Numbered from the stretch's first letter, positions 43,541-53,230 are shown. The stretch is DNA of 64,000 nucleotides from Streptomyces aurantiogriseus (GCF_014649375.1 NZ_BMSX01000011.1:186001-250000); one strand, 5' to 3'. Made by a program: numbers and translations. The notes: generated from the letters alone by a model not told the origin.

Positions 43541-44788
43541 CTATTTGGCGTACATCAGGGTGCCGAAACCGAGCTGGTCGTAGCCGCCGCTGGTGGACCC
43601 GTAGTCCCCGCCGCCGCCCTCGGGGGCGGCGGAGAAGCACATCTGGGAGATGTACTTGTCGTCCAGGTACAGGCGCCGGTTGTAGTGGTAGTGGAGCATC
43701 GCCCAGACCGGGCGGACCTGGCCGCGGCTTGCGGAGCTGATCACCGTCTGCGACTGCTGGCTGCAGTTCTGGCCGCTGCCCCAGGTGTAGGTGGTGAAGG
43801 GCACGTTGTTGCCCAGGTTGTACTTGGCGACGTACTGGGCGGCCTTCATGAAGCGGCGGCCGTCGTACGAGTACAGGTCGTCGCCCTGGTTCCAGGCCAT
43901 CTCGCAGAGCGCGCCCATCTGGCCCATGCCCATCACGGTGTGGCCCTGGTCGCGGCCGGACTCCTGCCACTGGCCGAGGTCGTAGCCCTCGACGTTGCTG
44001 TACAGGAACGGCACCGCGTGCTGGATGGAGCCGTTGCCGGCGCCGGTCTTGAAGTAGTTCACGGCCTGGTCGTACTTGGCGCCGTCGTCGCACAGGATCC
44101 CGATCGCCATGATCGAGGCCATGGTGCACAGGTCCCAGTTCGCCCAGTAGTTGGTGATGCAGGCGTCGTTGTGGTTGTTCAGGAACTGGTTGTTGAGCGG
44201 GTAGAAGACGTTCTTCATCATCGTCTGGAACTTGGCGAGGTCGAACCCCGCGTACCCGCGCATGAGTTCGGCGGCGTTCGCGAACTGCCAGCCGTAGATC
44301 CCGGCGGCCAGGAACCGGTCGGCGTTGCCCGTGACGGACGTGAGGGTGTTCGCCCAGGCGTTGAGGATGCGCACCGCGCAGTCCCCGTTGGCAGAGGTTC
44401 CGCCGACCTGCCAGCGCAGGGCGTTCTGGTAGGCGGCGGCGATGTCGTTGTAGAGGAGTGAGTAGTTCTCGCCGGTGCCGCCGCGGATGATCGTCGCCGT
44501 CGCGCGGGGCGTCCAGGTGGACTGGGAGTGGGAGTTGGCGACCAGCCTGTTCCAGCCGGACAGCCAGGGGTCGGTGCCCGCCGCGACCCTGACCTTGGCG
44601 CGGTTGATGTCGCCGGCGTTGTGCAGCATGCCGGGGTGGGTGAAGGTCGCCGGGGCGGCATCGGCCGTGGTGGCGGTGGCCGTGGCGCCGAGGGCGAGGG
44701 CGGCGGTGACGCCGCCGGCGGTCTTCAGAAGACCGCGGCGGCTCACCTCGCCGCTGTGGAGTTGCTCGTGGGGGGAAGTGCGGCTCAT
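43541..44788 (-). CDS. TAT-exported alginate-lyase-like polysaccharide lyase (short form)
   Basis: A 415-residue secreted protein with a TAT leader (VSRRGLLKTAGGVTAALALG, cleavage near ADA-A). The mature part is one alginate-lyase-family (alpha/alpha)-barrel domain. Motifs shared with the next gene are FTHPGMLHNAGDINRAK, FANAAELMRGYAGFD, WANWDL and WQESGRDQGHTVMGMG. The last, with His after QESGRDQG, is a good active-site candidate. PL families with this fold cleave uronic-acid polymers by beta-elimination; the exact polymer (alginate, glucuronan or pectic) is not settled. It is 26 bases downstream of its larger paralogue. Confidence 0.82.
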   Translation of the reverse strand: MSRTSPHEQLHSGEVSRRGLLKTAGGVTAALALGATATATTADAAPATFTHPGMLHNAGDINRAKVRVAAGTDPWLSGWNRLVANSHSQSTWTPRATATIIRGGTGENYSLLYNDIAAAYQNALRWQVGGTSANGDCAVRILNAWANTLTSVTGNADRFLAAGIYGWQFANAAELMRGYAGFDLAKFQTMMKNVFYPLNNQFLNNHNDACITNYWANWDLCTMASIMAIGILCDDGAKYDQAVNYFKTGAGNGSIQHAVPFLYSNVEGYDLGQWQESGRDQGHTVMGMGQMGALCEMAWNQGDDLYSYDGRRFMKAAQYVAKYNLGNNVPFTTYTWGSGQNCSQQSQTVISSASRGQVRPVWAMLHYHYNRRLYLDDKYISQMCFSAAPEGGGGDYGSTSGGYDQLGFGTLMYAK

Positions 44789-44814
44789 AGCGGTGCGGCT
44801 CCAATCCGCTCGAT

Positions 44815-47800
44815 CTACACGGGGGTGATGCTCACCTCGCTGAATCGCGTGGTGCTGCGGACCAGGGGGCTGCGCGAGCAGACCACGAGGCCCACGTAGT
44901 AGGGGGCGTCACCGAAGCCGGGGATCTCTCCCGCGGCGAGGGGGGTCCAGTTGACGCCGTCATCGGTGGAGAAGGCTGCGCTGAAGGCGGTCCCGGTGCG
45001 CTTCAGCCGCAGCAGGGTGGGCAGGGTGACCGTGCCGTTGCCGGAGAAGGCGGAGGCGCCGGCCACGGTCTTGCGCAGCATGAGCTGCGCGGTGGTGCCG
45101 CCGGTGACGATCGCTCCGGCGGCCTGGTCGAACGGTGACAGGGACTTGGCCATGAGCAGTCCGACCCGGTCGCCGCTCGCCCCCTCGCGGGAGACGAGCC
45201 GTGCGGTGACCTCGCAGTCACCGGTGACCGGCTGCCGTACGAACTGACCTGTCATCCCCTGCCCGTTGACGTTCAGGTCGGTCCCGGCACCGCGGACGAC
45301 GAGGGTCCCGTCCTCGTACGCCGTGCTGCCGGGGGTCCTGACGGCCACCACCCCGAAGGTCCCGAAGGCGCGGTCGTCGAGGACCACGTCACCGAGGTCG
45401 CCGTACGTCCACGGGTCGGGCGGCGGGGTGCCGACCGTGAGCCTCAGCGTGCCGGTTGCGTCGCCGGCGGCGTTGCCCGCGGTGGTGGTGACGGTGAACT
45501 CGCCGGTCTCGGTGGGCGTTCCGGAGACGAGCCCGGTGCGCTTGTCGAGGCGCAGGCCCTCCGGCAGACCGTCCGCGGTGAACCGCACGGGTTCGTGGGA
45601 GGCCCGCAGCAGATACCGGAAGGGCACGCCCGTGTTCGCGAACGCGGTGGTCGCGGAGGTGGGTTCCGGGACCGACGGGGTCGGCATCGTCGCGGCGACG
45701 GGCTGCGAGAGCGGCCCGCGTCCGCCGCCGTTGGACTTGGCCACGGCGTAGTGGTACGTCGTGCCGGGCGTACCCGTGGCGTCCGCGTACCGGATGCGGG
45801 TGCCGAACCCGACCGGGCCCACACCGGTCGCGACGGTCCGGTACGGGCCGTCCGCGGCGGTGGCCCGCAGCACCCGGTACCGGGCCGAGAGGTCCGGGTC
45901 GGTCCAGGCCAGCTCCACGGCGTCGGCGCCGGCGGTCGCCCGCAGGTCGCCGGCGGTGCGCCGGGGGCGCGGCGTGCTCCACACCTCACCGGTGGCCGAC
46001 GACGTCACGGTGACGTTGTCGAAGGCACCGGTGCCGGTCTCGGCGTAGCCCTCGTCGACACCGAGGCAGGAGGTGAGGGCGAGGCCCGCGTACGCGGTGC
46101 GTCCCAGCTCCACCTCACTGGAGCCCACTTCGGTCCAGTCGACGCCGTCCGGGGAGATCGCCCCGGTGCAGCGCCGGCCCTTGCGGGTGACGCGCACCCA
46201 GTACGGCATGCGCAGCCGGTAGCCGTCGCCCGCGCCCTCGACGTACGGGGCCTCGAGCGGGGTCGCCGACTCGGGCAGCTCGCCCAGGTCGGAGATCGGG
46301 AAGGAGGCGCTGGTGGTGATCGCCTGCTGCTGGCTGGGCGGCACGGGGGTGCTGCCGGTGGCGGACACCGGTGCCCCGCTCTTCGGGCGTACGGTCCACA
46401 CGCCGCTCCAGGTGTGCAGCGGCAGGCCCTGGATCAGCATCGACGCGTGCGCGGCGTCCGCGTCGAGGGAGTCGCGAAGAGTGACGCCGATCTTCGAGTA
46501 CTGCGAGCTGAGCGGGAACACGATGCGCGCGGTGACCGTGCCGTCGCCGGGCAGCGGGAGGTGCGCCACCCGGTATGTGCCGGCGGTGCCGCTCGCTTCC
46601 AGCACGAACCGCTCGCCGTCGAAGAGCGCGGTGCCGGGGACCTGCACGGCCCCGACGTCCTGGGTCGACCAGGGGGCGGGGAGGCCGGCGGTGGTCGCCG
46701 CCCAGGTGGAACTGTCGCTGGTGCCGTGGATGTTGGTGGCGGTGACGGTGTAGTAGTAGGCGCGGCCCGCCCGCACACCGTCGTCTGTATACGATGTACC
46801 GTCGACCCCGGACGCGATCTTCTCGTACGGGCCCTCGGCCACGTCGGCCCGCAGGACCGTGTACGTGTCGGCCCAGGCCGACGGCAGCCAGGTCACCGTG
46901 ACGCTCCGGTCGGCGCCGACTGCCGTGACGCCGGCCGGGGCCGTCGGCGCGGTCGGTGCGGGAGCCTGCGTGCCGGCGTAGGTGAAGGTGCCGAAGCCGG
47001 GCAGGTCGTCGTTGCTGCCCTCGACGACGCGGGCGCCGCCCGTGCCGCGGAAGACGGCCGCCTTCGTGTACGGGGCGTCGAGGCCGCGGACGCCGGCGTA
47101 GTGGGCGTAGTACATCTCGTAGACCGGCGACAGGGTGCCGCGGCCCTTGTTGGAGACGGTCGTCTTGATGTACTTGCCGGTGCGGTCGAGGTCGGGGGTG
47201 AAGGGAACGTCGCCACCGAGGTTGTAGCGGGCGGCGTACTCGGCGTTCGCCAGGATGCGGTGGCCGTCGAAGCCCCACAGGTCGACGCCCTGGTTCCAGG
47301 CGACCTGGGCGGCGTCGCCCATCAGGCCGACGGCGAGCTGTTCGTGGCCCTGGTCGCGGCCGCTCTCCTGCCCTTGTCCCGCGTCGGTGACGACGCGGTT
47401 GCGCACGCTGCCGTTGCCCGCGCCGGCCGCGGCGAACCGGAGGGCGTCCTCGAAGAGCGTGGGCTCCTCGCAGAACACGCCGATGGCCAGGATGGACTGA
47501 AGGGCCGTCAGGTCCCAGTTGCCGTTGGCGTAGAGCATGTAACCGGATACCGCCGGATACCAGACGTCCAGGAAGGACCGCTCGCAGCGGGCGATGTCGG
47601 CGTCCGCCCATCCGTCGTAGCCGCTGTGGCGCAGCAGCTCGGCCGCGTTGACGAACTTGAAGGCCTGCAGACCCGCGCCGAGCGGGCCGTCGGCTCCGGT
47701 GATCGCGGTGAGGGACGCCGACCAGGCGTTGAGGATGTCCCGGGCCTTGTCGGCGTGGGCACGGTTGCCGGTGACGCACCACATCAGCGCGTTCTGGTAG

Positions 47801-48144
47801 GCGGCGGCCGAGTCGGCGACGGCCTGGTTCTGGAAGTTGGTGGGGCCGCGGCCCCAGGAGGTGATCTGGCCGGTGTTCTGGATCGTGTACGTGGCCTTCG
47901 AGCGGGCGTGGGCCGCGAACACCAGGTAACCGTTGTAGATGGGCGTTTCCTGCGCGGCGACCGCGGACTTGATGCGCGCGAGGTCGGCGGCGCTGTGCAG
48001 CAGTCCGGGGTGGGTGAAGGCCCGCAGCCGGGTCTTGTCGTCCTGGGCCCACGCCGCCGCGGCGGAGGCGGACAGCAGTCCGCCTCCGGCCGCGACCACG
48101 AGCCCCGCCGCGCCGAGGAAGGACCGTCGGCTGAGAGGAAGCAC
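44815..48144 (-). CDS. Large multidomain alginate-lyase-like polysaccharide lyase
   Basis: An about 1109-residue secreted protein. The order is: TAT leader (LSRRSFLGAAG), lyase domain to about 390 (FTHPGLLHSAADLARIK, NGNWDL, QGQESGRDQGHEQLAVG), Pro/Thr linker, fibronectin-III (about 405-490), concanavalin-like sandwich (about 500-690), second fibronectin-III (about 700-785), putative immunoglobulin (He_PIG) domain (about 795-880) and a second sandwich (DUF1349-like) to the end. GTG 48144 was chosen because GGAG lies six bases before it; the alternative ATG 48156 has no ribosome site. The many beta-modules suggest tight binding to an insoluble polymer. Confidence 0.8.
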   Translation of the reverse strand: MLPLSRRSFLGAAGLVVAAGGGLLSASAAAAWAQDDKTRLRAFTHPGLLHSAADLARIKSAVAAQETPIYNGYLVFAAHARSKATYTIQNTGQITSWGRGPTNFQNQAVADSAAAYQNALMWCVTGNRAHADKARDILNAWSASLTAITGADGPLGAGLQAFKFVNAAELLRHSGYDGWADADIARCERSFLDVWYPAVSGYMLYANGNWDLTALQSILAIGVFCEEPTLFEDALRFAAAGAGNGSVRNRVVTDAGQGQESGRDQGHEQLAVGLMGDAAQVAWNQGVDLWGFDGHRILANAEYAARYNLGGDVPFTPDLDRTGKYIKTTVSNKGRGTLSPVYEMYYAHYAGVRGLDAPYTKAAVFRGTGGARVVEGSNDDLPGFGTFTYAGTQAPAPTAPTAPAGVTAVGADRSVTVTWLPSAWADTYTVLRADVAEGPYEKIASGVDGTSYTDDGVRAGRAYYYTVTATNIHGTSDSSTWAATTAGLPAPWSTQDVGAVQVPGTALFDGERFVLEASGTAGTYRVAHLPLPGDGTVTARIVFPLSSQYSKIGVTLRDSLDADAAHASMLIQGLPLHTWSGVWTVRPKSGAPVSATGSTPVPPSQQQAITTSASFPISDLGELPESATPLEAPYVEGAGDGYRLRMPYWVRVTRKGRRCTGAISPDGVDWTEVGSSEVELGRTAYAGLALTSCLGVDEGYAETGTGAFDNVTVTSSATGEVWSTPRPRRTAGDLRATAGADAVELAWTDPDLSARYRVLRATAADGPYRTVATGVGPVGFGTRIRYADATGTPGTTYHYAVAKSNGGGRGPLSQPVAATMPTPSVPEPTSATTAFANTGVPFRYLLRASHEPVRFTADGLPEGLRLDKRTGLVSGTPTETGEFTVTTTAGNAAGDATGTLRLTVGTPPPDPWTYGDLGDVVLDDRAFGTFGVVAVRTPGSTAYEDGTLVVRGAGTDLNVNGQGMTGQFVRQPVTGDCEVTARLVSREGASGDRVGLLMAKSLSPFDQAAGAIVTGGTTAQLMLRKTVAGASAFSGNGTVTLPTLLRLKRTGTAFSAAFSTDDGVNWTPLAAGEIPGFGDAPYYVGLVVCSRSPLVRSTTRFSEVSITPV

Positions 48145-48173
48145 GGGTGACTCCATGGTTCGCAAGGGCCGCG

Positions 48174-49958
48174 TCACGCGTGCTGGACGGTGAGCGTGAG
48201 GGTCTGCGTCGCGGTGCCCACGCTGTTGGTGGCCGAGACGGTGACCGGGAAGGCGCCGACGTTGTCCCGCATGGTCCCGGAGATCAGACCGGTGGCGGTG
48301 TCGATCTCCAGCCCCTTCGGCAGCCCCTCGGCGTTGAACGACGTCGGCAGCTCGCCGGCGGTGATCAGGTGGTTGAAGACCTGGTTCTTGGTCCCCGTGG
48401 CCTGGTCCGGGCTGGTGATCTCGGGCGCCTTGGCGGACGTGGCCTCGGTGGAGTTCAGGAACCGCATGTTCAGCACGTGCTCGTTGGCGTACGCCGGCAT
48501 CATGTCCGTGAACTTGTACCAGCCGGGCTTCTTCATCCCGTTGCCGATGAACTTGCCGTTGATGACGAGGTTCTGGAACGTCACGTTCTTGATGGCGTGG
48601 TCCGCGTCGTAGCCGACCATGACGGCCGGGTTGGCGTGCGTCCCGGTGTAGGTCAGGTTCCGGATGTACACCCCGTCGATACCCCGCCCGACGGAGGTGT
48701 TGTACGACTTGTTGAACATGACCCGCATGTTGATCAGCTGACCCCAGCGGAAGTCCTCCACCCGGATGTCCTGGGCGCGGACGTTGCGCAGCAGGTTGCT
48801 GTCGCCGGGGTTGAGCGCGATGCAGCCCTGGTAGTCCATCTGCGGTTCGCGGTGGTCGAGGATGTCGATGTTGCTGAAGACGAGGTTCTCGATGGTCTCC
48901 GGCTTGTCGGTGTTGCCGTGCGTGCCGACGTTGACGGGGTGCGCGACGTCCGCCCAGAGGGTGGAGTTGCGGACGGTGATGTTGCGGCAGTCGCCGTAGT
49001 ACTCCCAGCGGTGGGCGTAGATCGCGATGCAGTCGTCGGAGTTGCGCATCCAGACGCCCTCGATGAGGACGTCCTCGCTGGAGAAGACGTCGATGCCGTC
49101 GCCCCACTGGCCGTGGCTGTAGGAGTGCAGGTTGCGGACGGTGACCTGCTGCGACTGGCCGACGGTGACCGAGTATCCGCTGCTCGGGTTGAGCACCAGG
49201 ATGCCGTCGATCTCGATGTTCCTGGAGTACTGGAGCAGGACGCCGCTCGGCGAGTTGTACAGCACGCCGCGGCCGCGCAGGCGGGCGTTCTCGACGTTGA
49301 CGAACTCCACCCGGGACGTCAGCACCGCACCGCCGGCCAGGTAGAGCGTCTTGCCGCTGGGCACCTTGACCACGTTGTCGGTGGTCCTGTGCAGGCCGGG
49401 GCCGAAGTAGATGACGTCCGGGTCGTCGGGGTCGGGCGCGTTCGACTCGATCGGGTTGGCGTGCAGCTGCAGGTTGTTGAAGATCTCGCCGTCGATCTCG
49501 ATGGAGAGGTTGCGCGGCTCGGTGAGGGTGAAGCTCACGGTGGCGCCGTCCACCGTGAACTGGGTGCCGTAGGACAGCGGGCGGATCCGCGCGGAGCCGA
49601 TGGCTCCCTTGGACGAGGTGACGGCGACCTCGACGGTGCCGTCGAAGTCGAACGTGGCGACGGAGGAGTTGAAGACCGGGCCGCTGCCCGTGTTCGCGTC
49701 GATCTGCTTCGCCCTGGCCCGGTAGACCGGCACCGTCTGCCAGGCGCCGCCCGGCGTACGGGCCTTGACGGTGAAGCTCGAGTTGGTCGGGACCCCGCTG
49801 GGGATGGGGTACACCACCAGCTTGTCGGGCGTTCCGGGCGTGTCGTCGGCTCTCGCGGTACCGGTCGCCGCGCCGATCAGTGAGTACGCGGCGGCGGTGG
49901 CACCGGCGGCCTGGAGGAGGGTGCGCCGGGACAGTCCGGTGCTCTGCGTGTCGTTCAT
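48174..49958 (-). CDS. TAT-exported GH28-like (polygalacturonase-type) right-handed beta-helix enzyme
   Basis: A 594-residue secreted enzyme. A TAT leader (LSRRTLLQAAGATAAAYSL) is followed by an N-terminal beta-sandwich of the GH28/GH49 superfamily type and a beta-helix. The active-site strip reads GDGIDVF, NSDDCIAIY and VGTHGNTD, so the paired Asp and the His-Gly are present, while the NTD motif of true polygalacturonases is replaced by GDGID. From about 510 is a He_PIG immunoglobulin-like domain (FNAEGLPKGLEIDTATGLIS), also found in the next gene. It probably cleaves galacturonan or another uronide, upstream of the two lyases. Confidence 0.82.
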   Translation of the reverse strand: MNDTQSTGLSRRTLLQAAGATAAAYSLIGAATGTARADDTPGTPDKLVVYPIPSGVPTNSSFTVKARTPGGAWQTVPVYRARAKQIDANTGSGPVFNSSVATFDFDGTVEVAVTSSKGAIGSARIRPLSYGTQFTVDGATVSFTLTEPRNLSIEIDGEIFNNLQLHANPIESNAPDPDDPDVIYFGPGLHRTTDNVVKVPSGKTLYLAGGAVLTSRVEFVNVENARLRGRGVLYNSPSGVLLQYSRNIEIDGILVLNPSSGYSVTVGQSQQVTVRNLHSYSHGQWGDGIDVFSSEDVLIEGVWMRNSDDCIAIYAHRWEYYGDCRNITVRNSTLWADVAHPVNVGTHGNTDKPETIENLVFSNIDILDHREPQMDYQGCIALNPGDSNLLRNVRAQDIRVEDFRWGQLINMRVMFNKSYNTSVGRGIDGVYIRNLTYTGTHANPAVMVGYDADHAIKNVTFQNLVINGKFIGNGMKKPGWYKFTDMMPAYANEHVLNMRFLNSTEATSAKAPEITSPDQATGTKNQVFNHLITAGELPTSFNAEGLPKGLEIDTATGLISGTMRDNVGAFPVTVSATNSVGTATQTLTLTVQHA

Positions 49959-50016
49959 GGAGAAGTTCCTTCAACAGGAGGAAGAGAGGAGAGATACGGG
50001 AGAGCTACGGGGAGGG

Positions 50017-50889
50017 TCACTTCAGACCGGAGGTGGACATCCCGGCGACGAAGCCGCGCTGGGCGATGAGGAAGATCAGCAGGATGGGGACCACGTACAT
50101 CACGGAAGCGGCGGCCTGCAGCTCGGGGACGGGGGTGCCGGCCTCACTGACGTAGGTGGTCATCACGGCGACGGCGAGCGTGGTGCGGTCGGTGGACAGC
50201 AGCAGCTGCGGGGCGATGTAGTCGCCCCAGGTCCAGGTGAAGGCGATGATGAAGCTCGCGGACAGCACGGGCCAGGACTGCGGCAGGAAGATCCGCCAGA
50301 AGATCGACGTGTATCCGCAGCCGTCGACGATCGCGGCCTCCTCCAGCTCGCGCGGCATGCCCGCGAAGAACTGCCGGAAGAGGAAGACCAGATACGGCGC
50401 CGCGGACAAGCCCCACAGCACCCACGGCCAGTACGTGTCGACCATGCCGAGCTTGGCGAAGATCAGGTAGGTGGGCAGCAGGGTGACCATCTGGGGCAGC
50501 ATCATCGAGCCGAGCAGGACACCGAACAGCACCTTCTTGCCGGGCGCGTCGAGGCGGGCGAAGCCGAAGCCGACCCAGGCCGAGCTGAGGGTGACGAGCG
50601 TGGCGTAGAGGAGGGCGATGACCAGGGAGTTGCGGGCGTAGCCGAGGAAGTCGATCTGGTTGAAGGCGTCGGCGAAGTTGTGCCACTGGAAGGCGTCGGG
50701 CAGCCAGTGCACCGGCGAGGCGGCCAGTTCGCCCTGGGTCTTCAGGCCGGAGAGGATCAGCCAGCCGAAGGGGCCGAGGAACAGCCCGGTGACGGAGACG
50801 AGGACCGTGTAGAGGACGAGGCGCCTGGCGCGCACCCGCACGCGCACGTCGGTCGTCGATGACTTGGGCGGCAGGGTCGTGGCGGTCAC
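50017..50889 (-). CDS. Sugar ABC transporter permease, MalG type
   Basis: A 290-residue permease with about six membrane helices. The EAA loop (ELEEAAIVDGCGYTSIFWRI) is in the second half, and the C-terminal tail is short. GTG 50889 overlaps the stop codon of the upstream permease (GTGA). Fifty-eight bases separate it from the GH28-like gene, so import and depolymerisation genes appear co-transcribed. The longer open frame towards 51696 is antisense-type noise inside the neighbouring gene. Confidence 0.9.
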   Translation of the reverse strand: MTATTLPPKSSTTDVRVRVRARRLVLYTVLVSVTGLFLGPFGWLILSGLKTQGELAASPVHWLPDAFQWHNFADAFNQIDFLGYARNSLVIALLYATLVTLSSAWVGFGFARLDAPGKKVLFGVLLGSMMLPQMVTLLPTYLIFAKLGMVDTYWPWVLWGLSAAPYLVFLFRQFFAGMPRELEEAAIVDGCGYTSIFWRIFLPQSWPVLSASFIIAFTWTWGDYIAPQLLLSTDRTTLAVAVMTTYVSEAGTPVPELQAAASVMYVVPILLIFLIAQRGFVAGMSTSGLK

Positions 50890-51884
50890 TTCTTCGCCTC
50901 CGGGTCGACGTTGTAGAACACCGCGCCGGACGTGAACCTGAAGATGAGTCCGGTCACGAGGAGGATCAGGACGAAGAGCACCCACAGCAGCGCGGAGGCG
51001 TAGCCGTAGCGGCCGAGCGCGAAGTACTGCGCGAACACGTGCATCATGTAGAGGTAGTTGGACTGCGGGACCGTGGTGATGCCGCTCGTGTCGCCGAGGG
51101 GGGCCAGCAGCAGCGGCATGATGGTCTGCACCGAGGCGATCATTCCGGTCACCGTCTGGAAGAGCAGGACGGGCGACAGCAGCGGCACGGTGATGCTGCG
51201 GAAGGTGCGCCAGGCGCTCGCCCCGTCGATACGGGCCGCCTCGTGGAGCTCCCGGGGTACGTCCTGGAGCCCGGCCAGCGAGATGATCATGACGTTTCCG
51301 GCGCCCCAGAGCACCGTCATCAGCAGCACGTAGCGGGCGTAGGGGTCGGCGAGCCAGCCCACGGCGTCGATACCGAAGACGGTCAGAACGCCGTTGGCGG
51401 CACCGGAGTTCTGGTCGAAGAGCAACTTGAAGGCGAGGCCCGCGCCCACCGGCGGCACCACGGCGGGCAGATAGAGCAGGGTGCGGAACAGGCCGCGCGC
51501 CTTGATCGGCCGGTTGACCAGGACGGCGAGGCCGAGTCCCGCGATGATCGACAGCGGCACCGAGGTCAGCGCGAACAGGCCCGCGCGGCCGAGGGCGTCC
51601 CAGGTGACCGGATCGTTCAGCAGTTCGCGGTAGTTGCCGAGTCCGACGTAGCGCCAGTTGGGCGAGATGCCGTCGAACGTGGTGAAGCTCAGCCACAGCG
51701 CGTACACCATCGGTGTGATGGTCAGCAGCAGGAACCCGATGATCCAGGGCGAGGTGAACAGGTAGAACGCCCGGTGTCTGCGCGCGGTCATGGAGATCCG
51801 TGGCCTGCCGGCGGCCGGTGCGGGTCCGGCGCTCGCGGCGGGCCGGGGCCGGTCCGCGACGGAGGAGATCTGGTCGACCGTCAT
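50886..51884 (-). CDS. Sugar ABC transporter permease, MalF type
   Basis: A 332-residue permease. After a Pro/Ala-rich cytoplasmic tail come six membrane helices and the EAA loop (ELHEAARIDGASAWRTF). Its start overlaps the binding-protein stop (ATGA). It pairs with the MalG-type permease. An ATPase gene is again missing from the operon. Confidence 0.9.
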   Translation of the reverse strand: MTVDQISSVADRPRPAASAGPAPAAGRPRISMTARRHRAFYLFTSPWIIGFLLLTITPMVYALWLSFTTFDGISPNWRYVGLGNYRELLNDPVTWDALGRAGLFALTSVPLSIIAGLGLAVLVNRPIKARGLFRTLLYLPAVVPPVGAGLAFKLLFDQNSGAANGVLTVFGIDAVGWLADPYARYVLLMTVLWGAGNVMIISLAGLQDVPRELHEAARIDGASAWRTFRSITVPLLSPVLLFQTVTGMIASVQTIMPLLLAPLGDTSGITTVPQSNYLYMMHVFAQYFALGRYGYASALLWVLFVLILLVTGLIFRFTSGAVFYNVDPEAKK

Positions 51885-53230
51885 CCCACTTGCTCCTTAC
51901 CGCGCTTCAGTTGCTCGTTGATGGCCGAGTTCAGGCGCCCGGCGAGGGTGTCGACGGAGATCTGGCCGTTCATCGCGGCGGGGGCGATCTGGTTGAAGAG
52001 GGCGTCGAGCGCGTCTGCCCTGGTGTAGGGGGTGAAGGAGACCACCGAGAAGTGCTTCAGCTCGTTCTCCTGTACCTTCAGCACCCGCCTCTGGTAGTCC
52101 TCCTGGGTCGGCATCAGCGACCGCATCGACTTCAGGGTGGGGATGCCCCAGCCGCCGGAGGCGCGTGCCTTGGCCGGCTCCTCGCCGAAGAACCACTCGA
52201 AGATCCGCCATGCGGCGTCCTTGTTCTTCGCCCCGCGCGGCATCCACAGGCCGGTGCCGCCCTGGCAGGCGCTGATCCGTGGGCCGCCCGCGAAGACCGG
52301 GGCGGGTGCCAGGCGGGACACCTCCGCCAGCTTCTTGTCGGTGCCGATCATGCCGCCCATCCAGTAGCCGGAGTTCGACATGGCCATCCGCCCGGCCTGG
52401 TACGTGGGCCCGTCCCAGCCGTTGGGGTCGGGCTGGATGAGGCTCGGCCCGACTTTGGTCCTGCAGTAGTCGATGTACCAGGTCAGGGCTTTGCGGGCCT
52501 CGGGGGTGGTGAAGTCGACCCGGGAGAAGTCGTCGTTGAAGAGGCTCCCTCCGGCGGACGCCGTCATGGTCGCCAGAAGCGTGGCGCGGGTGAGGCCGCC
52601 GTAGCTGCCGCCGAAGACGGTGGTCTGGCCCTTCTTGCGCTGCACGAGGCGCTTGGCGGTGTCCAGCCACTCCTCGTACGTGGTGGGTTCGGTCTCCGGC
52701 GGATAGTCGGCTCCGCCCTTGTCGAAGGCCGCGGTGTTGTACCAGTACATGGAGTCCTGGGAGAAGTCCTTCGCCATGCCGTAGCGCGGACCCTTGCCCT
52801 GGGTGCGGCCGTCGTACCGCCACAGGTCGTTGACGGGGTCCAGGTCGGCCGGCTTGAGGATGCTGCTCCGGGCGAAGTAGGGGTCCAGTTCCTCGGCCAC
52901 GTCCCGCGCGGCGAAGAACGGCGAGTCCACGGCACCGACGCCGCGCACCAGGTCGGGCGGGTTGCCGCTGGTGAGCATCGCGATCAGTTTGGTGATGTCG
53001 TACTTCACCAGGACGATCTTGATTCCGAGGTCCTTCTTGGCCTGTTGGACCTGTTCCGGGAGGATATCGCCGGAGTTGACCATCACAGTGACGGTCTCAC
53101 CCGATCCGCTGACCCCCGTCGACACCGGCAGCGCACACCCGCCGAGCGACGCCGCACCGGCCACGGCACCACCGGCCGACAGGGCGAGGAAGCGGCGACG
53201 ACTGGGGGGAGCACCGGCATGGGAGGGCAT
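51881..53230 (-). CDS. Sugar ABC transporter substrate-binding lipoprotein
   Basis: A 449-residue family-1 solute-binding protein. The leader has a twin-arginine motif (SRRRFLALSAGG) and the lipobox LGGC. ATG 53230 was chosen over 53365: the upstream 45 codons run through the operator and lack a leader. It is the first gene of the leftward series 53.2-41.8 kb. Its ligand is probably an oligosaccharide released by the GH28-like and lyase enzymes of the same operon, perhaps an unsaturated uronide. This is inferred from context. Confidence 0.9.
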   Translation of the reverse strand: MPSHAGAPPSRRRFLALSAGGAVAGAASLGGCALPVSTGVSGSGETVTVMVNSGDILPEQVQQAKKDLGIKIVLVKYDITKLIAMLTSGNPPDLVRGVGAVDSPFFAARDVAEELDPYFARSSILKPADLDPVNDLWRYDGRTQGKGPRYGMAKDFSQDSMYWYNTAAFDKGGADYPPETEPTTYEEWLDTAKRLVQRKKGQTTVFGGSYGGLTRATLLATMTASAGGSLFNDDFSRVDFTTPEARKALTWYIDYCRTKVGPSLIQPDPNGWDGPTYQAGRMAMSNSGYWMGGMIGTDKKLAEVSRLAPAPVFAGGPRISACQGGTGLWMPRGAKNKDAAWRIFEWFFGEEPAKARASGGWGIPTLKSMRSLMPTQEDYQRRVLKVQENELKHFSVVSFTPYTRADALDALFNQIAPAAMNGQISVDTLAGRLNSAINEQLKRGKEQVG

